A stretch of DNA of 34,657 nucleotides from Arthrobacter sp. RIT-PI-e (GCF_001187915.1 NZ_LGIU01000048.1:1-34657), one strand, 5' to 3'. Shown: positions 1-10,456, counted from the stretch's first letter. Numbers and translations are program-made. The notes: generated by a model not told the origin, from the letters alone.

Positions 1-71
1 TTCTGGTCGATGATTTCTCCTGTCACAGGATCGATCATCGTCTCTGTTGCTTCGGTCGTGAAGTCTTTCAC
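1..71 (-). CDS. 5' end of an unknown protein, cut by the left edge
   Basis: Reading the minus strand, an AAGGAG Shine-Dalgarno (complement of about 78-85) lies six bases upstream of a GTG at 69-71. The frame stays open to the edge and gives VKDFTTEATETMIDPVTGEI followed by I-D-Q. An in-frame ATG at 75-77 directly abuts the Shine-Dalgarno and is less likely to be used. Only about 23 residues are visible, so no family can be assigned. Its position beside an integrase remnant suggests it belongs to the accessory block. Confidence 0.5.
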   Translation of the reverse strand, partial: MKDFTTEATETMIDPVTGEIIDQ

Positions 72-483
72 GGCCATCTCCTTTCGGATCAGGCCGGACC
101 CTCACACACCGTTATTCAGACAGTCCCCCGGAGGCCCGCCGAGCGGGCCCGCACCTAGGGCGGCACCCGGGGTGGTGCCCTAAGTGCGCAGACAGAGGGG
201 CGGCGGGAACACCCGGGGCGAGGGTAGCCCCTCACCCACCCACCAGCTCGAAGCCAAGAACAAAGGTGCGAGGTAGGTAAGGGCCGGGGATGAGACGACA
301 CCCCAGGAGAGACCAGACAACGGCACAGGGTCAATGGTGGGGGAACACCAGAGGACCGTGTGCCGCCGACACGGGTAAGTCGAGCAGCGAGCGCGGTGGG
401 TTACGTGAACCAGGGCACGCCACGAGGCCCTGGGGTTCGCGCAGGGGTCGGGTGCTGAATGGGCAGGCTTGGGTGCTCGATGG
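72..483. other. Intergenic stretch without a supported gene
   Basis: This stretch of about 410 bases separates the edge gene from the integrase remnant. The short frames here have no Shine-Dalgarno and no recognisable protein content. The only structure seen is the hairpin pair at 133-182, annotated separately. It probably contains the promoter and leader of the minus-strand gene at the left edge. Confidence 0.5.
133..182. repeat. Two adjacent GC-rich hairpins
   Basis: GGCCCGC at 133-139 pairs perfectly with GCGGGCC at 143-149 across a three-base loop. Directly after it, TAGGG at 156-160 and CACC at 164-167 pair with GGTG at 174-177 and CCCTA at 178-182, leaving a three-base bulge. There is no T-tract. 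They lie 60-110 bases upstream of the minus-strand gene at the left edge. They could be a leader structure, a terminator pair for a plus-strand transcript, or part of an element end; the sequence does not decide. Confidence 0.4.
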
Positions 484-984
484 TCAGGCCAGGGTGCGAG
501 CGGGGTTGTTGCGTACCCGGTCGTATCTGTGCGTGGTGCGGGAGCCGGTGTGGCTCATGTTGTCCTGCAAAACGTGAAGGGAGATGCCGGTTTTTGGTGC
601 GGTGGTCGTGGAGGTGTGGCGGAGGCTGTGTGGGTTGATCTGTCCCTGGGTACCCGCTACGCGGGCCAGGTACTGCACAGTGCGGACTGTCTCGGATGCG
701 CTTTGGTATCTGCTCGTGGCTGTCGTGAGAGTAGGTGGGCCTGTGCTGCGAGCGCTTGTGGGTTCTTGCCCGATGGTTTTGGGGTGTGTGTTCGGTGTGT
801 GCGTTGCTGGTGCCGGCGCCGCCGTCTTTGCCGTAGGGCCGCTCGTGCGCTGGATGGTCAGAGTTCGATGCCCTGTCTCGTGTGCGTAGTGTGTGGTGTC
901 CGTGGTCAGCGCCTCACCGGATCGAACACCTGTGGTGGGTCCGCTCCGGGCTGAGCAGGTCGAGCCCGTGGAGCGTCGAGCCGC
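484..984 (-). pseudogene. Tyrosine recombinase/integrase remnant, N-terminus lost
   Basis: A minus-strand frame stays open from about 984 to a TGA at 484-486 (about 166 codons) but has no good start; a TGA at 985-987 closes it upstream. It matches the catalytic half of actinobacterial phage-type integrases in order: GVRSGEAL (box I arginine), TGHRTLTIQR followed by a lysine (beta-hairpin), INPHSLRHTS (H-x-x-R box), and MSHTGSRTTHRYDR with the box II histidine and candidate tyrosine nucleophile. The N-terminal core-binding domain cannot be found in any frame upstream, although 906-1106 is open in another frame. Only a GTG at 676-678 could start a short 64-residue product. I infer a decayed integrase of the element to which neighbouring genes may belong. 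Confidence 0.72.
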
Positions 985-1297
985 TCATACAGTGCGGTGA
1001 TGTTCCTGCTGTACGCGCGCAACGTGTGCGGGTGTACCAGGACGGGGAAGCTTTCACGCCGCGATGATCCGCTCATGAGCAATCGGGTTGGCAGGTGGAC
1101 TACCACTTGGGGTGAGACCCATACCCATGATCACGGACACTTTTCATCCGGATATCAGGGGCTGCGGTGCAGGACCTGCTTCTGGGTGAGAGCGGTCATC
1201 ACCTGTGCCGGTTTCACGAACTGACGCTGTCGTGTCCGGCTCGCAAGGAGAGGAACTTGGTCGTCGGCTTGCAGGTCCGCCGAGCGTTCACGGCGGT
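985..1297. other. Gap between orphan gene and integrase remnant
   Basis: This stretch of about 310 bases has no convincing gene. It should have held the N-terminal half of the integrase, but the minus frames are broken (TGA at 985-987) and the translation does not resemble a core-binding domain. No clear terminator was seen for the gene ending at 1298. Confidence 0.4.
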
Positions 1298-2446
1298 CTA
1301 GGAGTCCTCCGCGTCGTCGTCCTCGTCGTCGTCGACGACTTCCCCGAGGTACTGGATCGTCAACACGGGCGCGTCCATCTCGTCGGTGCCGGCGACCGCG
1401 ACGATGTAGGCCTTCTCACCGTCGAAGCCGGGCGCGATGTAGTTGTAGCTCTTCCATGCCGGGTGTTCCGCGGCACCGTGCCAGAGGATGTGCAGCAGGA
1501 CGTCCTGCCACTGGGCGTCCTGTGGCAGATCGTTGAACCCTAGGGCGGTAAGGACTGTCTGCTCGACGGCGACCGGACACAGGAAGTAGTGCCGGGACGC
1601 ATACGGGCTGATGTCGATCAGCTCACCGGACCTCAGTGCTCCCTGGCGTGCGGTACCCGGGTATCTCTCGGGAACCTCACGGGTGAGCTGGTGCTCGAGG
1701 AGGTCGAGCTGCTCCGTGGTGGGCTGACCCTGCGGATGCAGATACGGGTTGACCCGCGACGCCGCGTCGTAGGGGTCGAACCAGGACGGCGGTCCTCCTG
1801 TGTCGTCCGAGCCCTGGTGGTACACCTCCTGCAGTACCGACGCGTCCTCGAGGAACCCGGTCATGATGCGGTCGATCCCGACAGCACCGAGCCTCGTCCC
1901 GCACTCCGCGTCGACGTGCCTGACGCCTTTGCGGGCGAAGCAGTAGACGGCCAGTTCGTGGGCGAAGGTGCGCGCCACGTCCCAGCCCATCTCGAAATCG
2001 GCGGCGACCTCGGCGAGCACGACGGCGAACCGCTGCACGAACGCTGAGGTGTAGTGGTCCCGGTACGCCGCAGGGAGCATGTCCACGACCTGGGCCGAGG
2101 CCGAGGCGATGTGACTGCCGATGTCGCCCCCGGTGGCCTCCAGGGTCCGAATGGCGAAGATGTCCTCGAAGATCCCGGCCAGCACGATCGGGATGGACCG
2201 GCGCAACGCCCCGCGCAGCGACTGCACGAGCACGAGGTCCCGGAGCCGTTCCTCGGGCGAGTCGTAGTTGGAGGCCGGTAACCGGCCCTCCTCGTCGAGC
2301 TGCATCCGGCCGATACACGCACCCTGCAATTCGGGCCCCCCGAAGTAGCCGAACAAGGTGAGGTCGATGCCTTCGAGCTTCCGGCCCTCGTTGATCACCT
2401 CGATGTGCTCCGGCGTCAGGTCCTGCGGGTCGATCTCAAATGCCAC
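1298..2446 (-). CDS. Orphan 382-aa protein with acidic C-terminal tail
   Basis: I do not recognise this family. The GTG start at 2444-2446 is preceded by AAGGAG, about 11 bases away, which is long but usable. A TAGTCT -10-like box sits at 2480-2485. The product looks soluble, with no signal peptide or membrane segment. The middle is alpha-helical and carries two His/aromatic-rich patches, FAHELAVYCFARKG (about residues 165-180) and HILWHGAAEHPAW (about 315-330). The last 15 residues, starting EVVDDDEDDD, are almost entirely acidic. Codon use and continuous length support real coding. It stands alone between the integrase remnant and the PolB-like module, so it may be cargo of the same element. 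An acidic tail can mimic DNA or bind a basic partner, but that is speculation. Confidence 0.7.
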   Translation of the reverse strand: MAFEIDPQDLTPEHIEVINEGRKLEGIDLTLFGYFGGPELQGACIGRMQLDEEGRLPASNYDSPEERLRDLVLVQSLRGALRRSIPIVLAGIFEDIFAIRTLEATGGDIGSHIASASAQVVDMLPAAYRDHYTSAFVQRFAVVLAEVAADFEMGWDVARTFAHELAVYCFARKGVRHVDAECGTRLGAVGIDRIMTGFLEDASVLQEVYHQGSDDTGGPPSWFDPYDAASRVNPYLHPQGQPTTEQLDLLEHQLTREVPERYPGTARQGALRSGELIDISPYASRHYFLCPVAVEQTVLTALGFNDLPQDAQWQDVLLHILWHGAAEHPAWKSYNYIAPGFDGEKAYIVAVAGTDEMDAPVLTIQYLGEVVDDDEDDDAEDS

Positions 2447-3053
2447 AGTGCAGCGTGCTCCTTGCTCGGCGATGGCGCCAGACTAACAAAGGCCACGCTG
2501 TGGGCGCTGAGCCACCTGCAGGTCACCCGCCGTCGGCAGCATCGCTCGATGGATGCACCCCTACCCGAGCCTCGGAGCACCACCCCGACCGCCGATCCGA
2601 CCGACCGTGCCGGTTGTGCCCCGCCTCGTGGTGCAGCGCGCCCGGGCATGGTGCGGTGCGGCGCTGATTCTGGACTGCTTCCGGGCCGGGCCCGGGTAGT
2701 CTCCTGCACATCGTGTGGCATCCCGGCCGTGGTGGGGCCCTTCCACGGGTAGAGGTGCACAAGTCGGCTGCGGCCCCCAGATCGGTGAATCCGCGTGATC
2801 CGCACAACCATCTCCGGGAGGATCAGCGGTGAGGCTGATGTACGCACCCTGTGGCGCTTGGGGGCGGATGTCCTCGAACAAACTCCCCAGCGCCGCGGCG
2901 GCCCCGCGGGCCGCCCGCCGCAACGCACGGACGAAGGAACACCGCAACCCCCCACCACGGGTGAGAGCCGCCACCCAGGTGACTCCGGCCCGGTGACTGG
3001 GTGCGTGGTCACGGTCGGAGAGGACCGACCGCCCGGGTGTCCGGTCAGGCCTT
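2447..3053. other. 600-base gap, possibly with a decayed gene
   Basis: No intact gene is supported. On the minus strand, fragments such as ALGSLFEDIRPQAPQGAY (near 2860-2910) and RLVHLYPWKGPTTAG (near 2720-2770) look protein-like. They lie in different frames, with no start or Shine-Dalgarno, so this may be a frameshifted remnant. The right end follows the stop of the helix-turn-helix gene; the left end contains the promoter of the 382-aa gene. Confidence 0.35.
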
Positions 3054-3842
3054 CTACACCGCGCCCTTCTTCCTCGAGTATCGAGCGAGTCCGTCCTGGG
3101 TCTGGTACTCGGTGACGTTCATCCTGAACCCGGTGATCTTGTGTGGCCCCGGCGCGCTGGTTCTGCCCTCGTACATGGCGGCCATCACGACGTCGACCCA
3201 CTGCTCGATACCACCGGCGGTCCTGATGGACCTCAACGCCTGGGAGACATAGGTGCCGCCCTTCTCCCCGATGGTGACCTGGCGGCCGTTGTCCAGGGTC
3301 GCGGTGAAAGTGACCTTCTTGTCCCGGTGGGCCTGGCTGCGGGCCACACCGGCGAGCTTGTCCATGATCGCTTTCAGCCCTCGGGCGCGGCTGTCCTTGT
3401 TGGTCCTGCTCATGGTGACCTGATGGACCCGGTTGCCGTCCTTCGAGTACGACGAGCTCTGACTGAACCTGTTGGGCACCTTGGAGACATACCGGCCGTC
3501 GGTGTCCTCGGGCACGACGGTGGGCGCTTTGACCTTACTGCCGTCCGGGGTTGGCACGGGCGGGTGCTCGGCGCCCTGCTTCGCGCGCACGGGCACGATC
3601 CCGCCGTCCTTGCTCCGTCGCCGGGGTGGACGACGATCCACCACCCCGTTGTCCCGTAACGAGACCAGGGCGGCCCGGAACGACTCACCCCGGGACTCCC
3701 CGTTCAGCAGCTTGCCCACCATGCGCGGGGACCGGCCCAGCTCCGCGGCGATGTCGGCCCGGCTGAGCTTGCGCACCTCCATGACGCCGCGCACGAGGTC
3801 CGCCACGGACTCGGGCCCATCGGGTACACCGTTCTCGGTCAT
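3054..3842 (-). CDS. Helix-turn-helix protein paired with the PolB-like gene
   Basis: This is a 262-aa protein. Residues about 15-50 form a helix-turn-helix, with LSRADIAAELGRSPRMVGKL at its core, as in XRE-type DNA-binding domains. A basic, low-complexity linker follows (about 70-150, RRPPRRR then Pro/Lys-rich). A C-terminal globular domain of about 110 residues contains VTFTATLDNGRQVTIGEKGG and ends in Arg/Lys. I do not recognise the C-terminal domain. The ATG at 3842 lies three bases after the TAG of the upstream PolB-like gene and has no strong Shine-Dalgarno, which points to translational coupling and a shared function. It could be an origin-binding or priming partner, or an autoregulator of the pair; the sequence alone does not separate these. 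Confidence 0.78.
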   Translation of the reverse strand: MTENGVPDGPESVADLVRGVMEVRKLSRADIAAELGRSPRMVGKLLNGESRGESFRAALVSLRDNGVVDRRPPRRRSKDGGIVPVRAKQGAEHPPVPTPDGSKVKAPTVVPEDTDGRYVSKVPNRFSQSSSYSKDGNRVHQVTMSRTNKDSRARGLKAIMDKLAGVARSQAHRDKKVTFTATLDNGRQVTIGEKGGTYVSQALRSIRTAGGIEQWVDVVMAAMYEGRTSAPGPHKITGFRMNVTEYQTQDGLARYSRKKGAV

Positions 3843-3845
3843 GGT

Positions 3846-5474
3846 CTATGCACCCCAGGCTGCGCAGGGTCCTGCCACTGCAGCTCTCTTCTTCAATGCG
3901 TCACGCTGATCCTTGGTCACCGGAATCTTCATCTCACCAAGGAGCAGACCCTGGAGGCGGATGCGGCCCTCCCTGCCGTCGTCGCCCCCACCGTGCCCGG
4001 CCGGCAACGACCACCCGGGCACGGTACTGGTGTAGATCGCGTCCCCCTCGATCCCCAGCAGGGTCCTCGGGTCGACGTGCAGGGCGCCTGCGTACCGGCC
4101 CTGCGTCCCCGGGACCGGGGAGGGCGCGGAGAGCACCTGGGCTCTGGACCACCCCCATACCTGGGACGCCAGCTCCGGGTGATACCGGGACCTGTCCGCA
4201 GCGGACAGCTCCGGGCGGGCCGAATACACGAATCGATCCCCCACCTGCTCGTACTCCACGTTCGGCGGCAGGTCATCGACATGATCGACCGAGAGGGGCG
4301 ACTCCTTACCGCGCATCACGAACCGGCCGATCCCGTGGATCAGGATGTTCCGCAGTGCGTTCAGCACCGCCCGCTTCACCACCGGCTCCGCTTCGGCGTC
4401 GGCCACCTGGGCGCGCAGGCGCTTGATCCGTTCGGCGAACGTGTCCAGTGGCCGTAGTTTCTCGGTGAACCGGATGCCTTCCAGGGGTTCGATGCCCCAC
4501 CCGAAGCGCTCCGCGACCAGCAGCTCCCGGTGATCGGCCCACGTCACCCCGGTGGCCCCGGGACGGTTCGGGTAGTACCAGTCCGTCGAGCTACCGGGAT
4601 CCTGCACGCCCAGGATGCCGACATGCGGCCAGGTGTCAGGCACCCGGAACCTCACGCGGTAGCGGGCCTTGGCGTACCTACCCGCTGATCCCTGGAAGAA
4701 CCACAGATCATTGGCCTGCTCGTAGGTCAGCTCGGTCGCCGGTCCGACGCCGAGCTCGGCGCAGTGCGCCGCGTACATGAACCTCCCGTCCGAGTGCGCG
4801 AAGGTATCGATCATCGGGGTCTGCCTGGAGTCCACGAGCGCCACGGTATCGGGGTGCTCGGAAGCATTCGGACCGGCGACCAGATGCTCCATGTGGTGCT
4901 GACCCGAGGTCGCATGCAGGAGTTCCGCGACGGCGTCACTGACCGGTTCCGGGTCGAAACGCGTCCCCTTGCGCTCGGTGACACTGAACGCCCACAGAAT
5001 TGCTCCCGTGAGCCCGGGGGACATCAGCGGCGTCGCCATCTCCGGTTCGACCCGGTTGAGATAGTAGCGCAGCGCACCCCACGCGTGCGATGCCTGGACG
5101 GGAGACAGGATCACATCACCGAACCAGGTGGAGGCCATGCTGATCTCCACCTTCTGCCCTGTCAGCGTGTTCGTGTACCGTCCGCGCTTGTCGTCACGCC
5201 GGTAGTGCTCCCCGTGAGCCCACCCCGGGGTCGGGGTGTCCATCCAGCTCTGACGGTCCTTCGGCGTCCGCGGCTCAGCCCCGGTGAGCATGATCCACTC
5301 GACCCCCGCATGTGCGGCCGTATCCAGCAGGTCATCGAGCTGCGGTGTCCTGTGCCGCGACTTGATCACCGTCGACACCGAGCGCCCGTCCAACGTCACA
5401 CCCCTGCCGGTGGTGGCGTCCAACCACATCACCGGTTTCGGCTTCGGCTTCATCGTCACCGGCCGCACAGCCAC
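3846..5474 (-). CDS. Diverged family-B DNA polymerase-like protein (palm motifs, degenerate catalytic site)
   Basis: This is a 542-aa protein without an obvious name, but its architecture follows compact PolB enzymes such as phi29 polymerase. Motif A-like SDGRFMYAA has D229 and Y234 spaced as in D-x4-Y. A TPR-like segment follows at about 270-340 (YRVRFRVP, then WADHRELLVAERFGWGIEPL). Motif B-like VVKRAVLNALRNILIHGIGR has K367 and N372. A helix HPELASQVWGWSRAQVL (432-448) precedes motif C-like GIEGDAIYTS, where D478 is present but the second Asp of D-T-D is replaced. The N-terminus has only a faint exonuclease I match (LDATTG, D19, no Glu), so proofreading is probably absent. GTG at 5474 is annotated; a second GTG at 5468 sits five bases after ACGGAG and may be the true start. 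The helix-turn-helix gene follows. Polymerase activity is doubtful. Confidence 0.6.
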   Translation of the reverse strand: MAVRPVTMKPKPKPVMWLDATTGRGVTLDGRSVSTVIKSRHRTPQLDDLLDTAAHAGVEWIMLTGAEPRTPKDRQSWMDTPTPGWAHGEHYRRDDKRGRYTNTLTGQKVEISMASTWFGDVILSPVQASHAWGALRYYLNRVEPEMATPLMSPGLTGAILWAFSVTERKGTRFDPEPVSDAVAELLHATSGQHHMEHLVAGPNASEHPDTVALVDSRQTPMIDTFAHSDGRFMYAAHCAELGVGPATELTYEQANDLWFFQGSAGRYAKARYRVRFRVPDTWPHVGILGVQDPGSSTDWYYPNRPGATGVTWADHRELLVAERFGWGIEPLEGIRFTEKLRPLDTFAERIKRLRAQVADAEAEPVVKRAVLNALRNILIHGIGRFVMRGKESPLSVDHVDDLPPNVEYEQVGDRFVYSARPELSAADRSRYHPELASQVWGWSRAQVLSAPSPVPGTQGRYAGALHVDPRTLLGIEGDAIYTSTVPGWSLPAGHGGGDDGREGRIRLQGLLLGEMKIPVTKDQRDALKKRAAVAGPCAAWGA

Positions 5475-5778
5475 TCCGTTCGCATCTGTCCTCGTACTCC
5501 CACTTCATTCTTGCATCAGCGCCATCGACCAGCCGTCCCGCGACATCACCCGCCAGCAGAACCGGCCTGCCGACGAGCACGACGACGAGCCGGGTCCGTC
5601 ACGCCGAACCCCGTCCGCCAGCGCGCCACGATCCGGCCGGGACCCGGCCAGCGGTGCGCGACCGGATGCAGGGATGAGGACCGCCGCAGCCCGGCACCGA
5701 CCTCACGACGGAGGTCCCCGGTGCTCGTGGGTCTCACCGGGAGTCACCCTGATCAGGGTGGCTCCCGGTGGTGGCGTG
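5475..5778. other. Spacer between accessory block and aldo/keto reductase
   Basis: This spacer of about 300 bases has no gene. It contains the presumed promoter region of the PolB-like operon on the right-to-left strand and the strong hairpin at 5735-5770 near its right end. Frames crossing it have atypical composition and no start signals. Confidence 0.5.
5735..5770 (-). terminator. 16-bp stem hairpin terminator after the aldo/keto reductase
   Basis: CACCGGGAGTCACCCT at 5735-5750 pairs with 5755-5770 across a GATC loop, with a single G-T wobble. It begins eight bases past the stop of the minus-strand reductase gene. There is no long T-tract, as is common in high-GC actinobacteria. It also insulates the accessory block to its left. 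Confidence 0.75.
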
Positions 5779-6591
5779 TCAGAGCATGTCGAGGGGTTGC
5801 GGGCGTGTGGGCGGCGGGAAAGCCTGGTCCAGACGGGCGAGGTCGGTGTCGTCGAGGTGGATCTCGCGAGCGGCTGCGTTCTCACGCACGTGCTCGGCGG
5901 TCGAGGCCTTGGGGATCGCCAGGACGTTGCCGGTACGCATCGTCCACGCCAGGGCGAGCTGCGCAGGTGTCGCACCGAGCTCATGCGCGAGATGTGCCAG
6001 GTCGGCGTTGCCGAGCAGCCGTCCTTGCTCCACGGGGGAATAGGCCATGACGGGCATGCTCGCCGACGCGGCGAACGGCATCAGGTCGAACTCCGGCCCA
6101 CGGCGGGTCACGTTGTAGAGGACCTGATCGGTCTGGCACCCGTCGGGTAGGTCCCGGAGTTCGTCGGTGTCGAAGTTACTCACACCCCACCCACGAATGG
6201 AGCCCTCCGCGACGAGGGACTCGAACCCCGCGACGGTCTCCCCGAGGGGGAATCGTCCACGCCAATGCAGCAGGTACAGATCGAGGCAGTCGGTACCCAA
6301 CCGCTCCAGGCTGGCATGGCACGCCTGAATGGTTCCCTTCATCGAGGCGTTCGAGGGCAGGACCTTGCTCACCAGGAACACCTCCTCGCGTCTGCCGAGG
6401 ATCGCGTCGCCGACGAGGTCCTCGCTGCGCCCGTTCCCGTACATCTCGGCCGTGTCGATCACGGTCAAGCCCAGATCGATACCGGTACGCAGCGCATGGA
6501 TTTCGGTATCGCGATCCGCGGGAGAGTCGCCCATGTTCCACGTCCCCTGCCCCAGAGCAGGAACCGCCGTACCGTCAGGGAAAGTGATCAT
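5779..6591 (-). CDS. Aldo/keto reductase
   Basis: This 270-aa NAD(P)H-dependent reductase has the (beta/alpha)8 barrel of the AKR superfamily and presumably acts on aldehydes or ketones in the cytoplasm. The catalytic tetrad is visible: D46 and Y51 in DTAEMYGNGRSE, K76 in VSKV, and H109 in LYLLHW. GWGVSNFD is the family's GxSN signature, and IPKASTAEHVREN near the C-terminus is the cofactor-phosphate binding segment. The length fits the short AKR5-like/YeaE-like branch. The ATG at 6591 has no Shine-Dalgarno; a TAGCGT box ends six bases upstream, suggesting a leaderless message. The gene stands alone and is followed by a strong hairpin. The substrate cannot be read from the sequence. Confidence 0.95.
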   Translation of the reverse strand: MITFPDGTAVPALGQGTWNMGDSPADRDTEIHALRTGIDLGLTVIDTAEMYGNGRSEDLVGDAILGRREEVFLVSKVLPSNASMKGTIQACHASLERLGTDCLDLYLLHWRGRFPLGETVAGFESLVAEGSIRGWGVSNFDTDELRDLPDGCQTDQVLYNVTRRGPEFDLMPFAASASMPVMAYSPVEQGRLLGNADLAHLAHELGATPAQLALAWTMRTGNVLAIPKASTAEHVRENAAAREIHLDDTDLARLDQAFPPPTRPQPLDML

Positions 6592-7212
6592 CCCCCAACG
6601 CTACAACCCGAGCAGCTGACCCGAGGGGCGCCGCCCGTATTCTCGTGGGACTCCACGGTGGGGCGCGCCCATGCGCGAACCCTCGTTCGTCGAGCCGGCG
6701 AGCGCGGTGATGAATCCTGGACCGGGTGGAACCCTGTGGTGAGAGCGGATACCTGATCCGAACGACGTCGTGGGCGCGAGCCGTCCACGGCTCCACCGGT
6801 GACGAGGTGCGGACCCCGGACGCGGTGGGACCGATGACCTGGGCACGTTCCTGTTCGAGCTGTCCGTGTCGGATCACGAATGGTGACCGGGGTGTGTCGA
6901 GGTTCCGAGCTCCGGCCCATCCCGTCGCTCCGCAACGGGCGGCGAGCGCATGCCGTGCCAGCGCCGGTGGGTGTCCGGGTAGCATCCCGAAATGGCGATG
7001 CGTCGACGTACGGCACGGTGTCCCGGACAGCGACGACCTGCCTCCTCCGGCAATTGCACATGTGGTCGCTGGCTACCTGTCGGCAGGATTCGCCAGGAAG
7101 ATCATGAAGCCGCCGGAACACGACCCGGATCATGCATCGGCCTCGTGGAGAAGGACGATCCCGCCAGAGGCGATGGTCGGTTCCGTACTGCGCCAAGGGA
7201 TTTGGAGAGGCT
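6592..7212. other. 620-base stretch without a supported gene
   Basis: Apart from the reductase promoter, no gene, tRNA-like fold or repeat is evident between the UvrA-like stop and the reductase start. Open frames exist on both strands (for example minus 6588-7196 and plus 6992-7369), but they are Arg/Pro-rich, lack Shine-Dalgarno sequences and resemble no protein I know. A decayed gene or an untranslated RNA cannot be excluded. Confidence 0.45.
6598..6603 (-). promoter_or_regulatory. -10 box of the aldo/keto reductase gene
   Basis: The minus strand reads TAGCGT here, and exactly six bases separate it from the ATG at 6591. No Shine-Dalgarno is present. Transcription would start at or next to the start codon, so the message is probably leaderless. 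No clear -35 was seen. Confidence 0.45.
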
Positions 7213-9612
<2,400 letters not shown>

Positions 9613-9760
9613 GGTGTCCCCTCGAAGCTCCTGCTCGGCGGTCGGCACCGCCCCTGCCACCGCCCTGCGCGGGCCGGCTCGTCCGATTGTCCTGGGTGGG
9701 GGCGTGAGCGGCAACGGCCCCGTGACCCGGACCTGTCCGCGAGTGTGATTGGCTGAAGGG

Positions 9761-10426
9761 ATGAGCACCCCTGACCCCGGCCCCGAGCCCTCGGCATCCG
9801 GCGACGCCCTCACGGCGGCAGCGATCACCGAGCTGGTCGAGTCCGTCCTCGCGTACGACCTCCCGCCCATCGTCGTGGCGGGCCATCCGGTGCTGCGCCG
9901 TCCCGCAGAAGAGGTCCGTGGCCGGCTCGACGACGAACTCCTCGGCCGACTGGTCGCCACCATGAGAAGGGTGATGCACGCAGCTCCCGGTGTGGGCCTC
10001 GCCGCGCCGCAGATCGGCATCCCCCTCCGCATCGCCGTGCTCGAGGACCGCGGTGTCCTGGACGAGACCGTGGCTGCGGCCCGCTCCCGCACGCCCCTTC
10101 CCTTCACGGCGATCATCGATCCGCGCTACACAGCGATCGGCGACCCGATGGACAGCTTCTACGAGGGGTGTCTCTCCGTCCCCGGTTACCAGGCGGTCGT
10201 CGAACGCCACCACGCCGTCGAGGCGACCTGGACAAGGCCGGACGGCACCCGCACCACGGAGGTCTTCGAGGGCTGGCCGGCGCGGATCGTCCAGCACGAG
10301 ACGGACCACCTGGACGGACGGCTCTACCTGGACCGGGCGCACCTACGCTCCCTCTCGGCCGACAGGGAACACGCACGGTGGGTGCAGCCGACCGTCGAGG
10401 AAGCGCGTCGCGGACTGGGATTCTGA
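9761..10426 (+). CDS. def: Peptide deformylase
   Basis: This enzyme removes the formyl group from the initiator methionine of nascent proteins; it is a metal hydrolase working at the ribosome exit. All three family motifs are present: GVGLAAPQIG (motif 1), EGCLSVPG (motif 2, Cys metal ligand) and QHETDHLDG (motif 3, HExxH type, two His ligands and catalytic Glu). At 221 aa it has an N-terminal extension of about 35 residues, common in actinobacteria. The ATG at 9761 directly follows GAAGGG with no spacing, and an in-frame TTG at 9749 is the alternative, so the exact start is uncertain. It converges on the S9 peptidase gene with only 30 bases between stop codons. Confidence 0.95.
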   Translation: MSTPDPGPEPSASGDALTAAAITELVESVLAYDLPPIVVAGHPVLRRPAEEVRGRLDDELLGRLVATMRRVMHAAPGVGLAAPQIGIPLRIAVLEDRGVLDETVAAARSRTPLPFTAIIDPRYTAIGDPMDSFYEGCLSVPGYQAVVERHHAVEATWTRPDGTRTTEVFEGWPARIVQHETDHLDGRLYLDRAHLRSLSADREHARWVQPTVEEARRGLGF

Positions 10427-10456
10427 CCACGGCGCGCCTCCTACCGACCGCGGCCG

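Noticed and set aside
290-1224. Short plus-strand frames over the integrase remnant
   Set aside because: They are Val/Cys/Trp-rich shadows of the minus-strand integrase sequence.
9613-10116. N-terminal extension of the UvrA-like frame
   Set aside because: It overlaps the deformylase gene in antisense, is Ser/Arg/Pro-rich, and a good Shine-Dalgarno supports the ATG at 9612.
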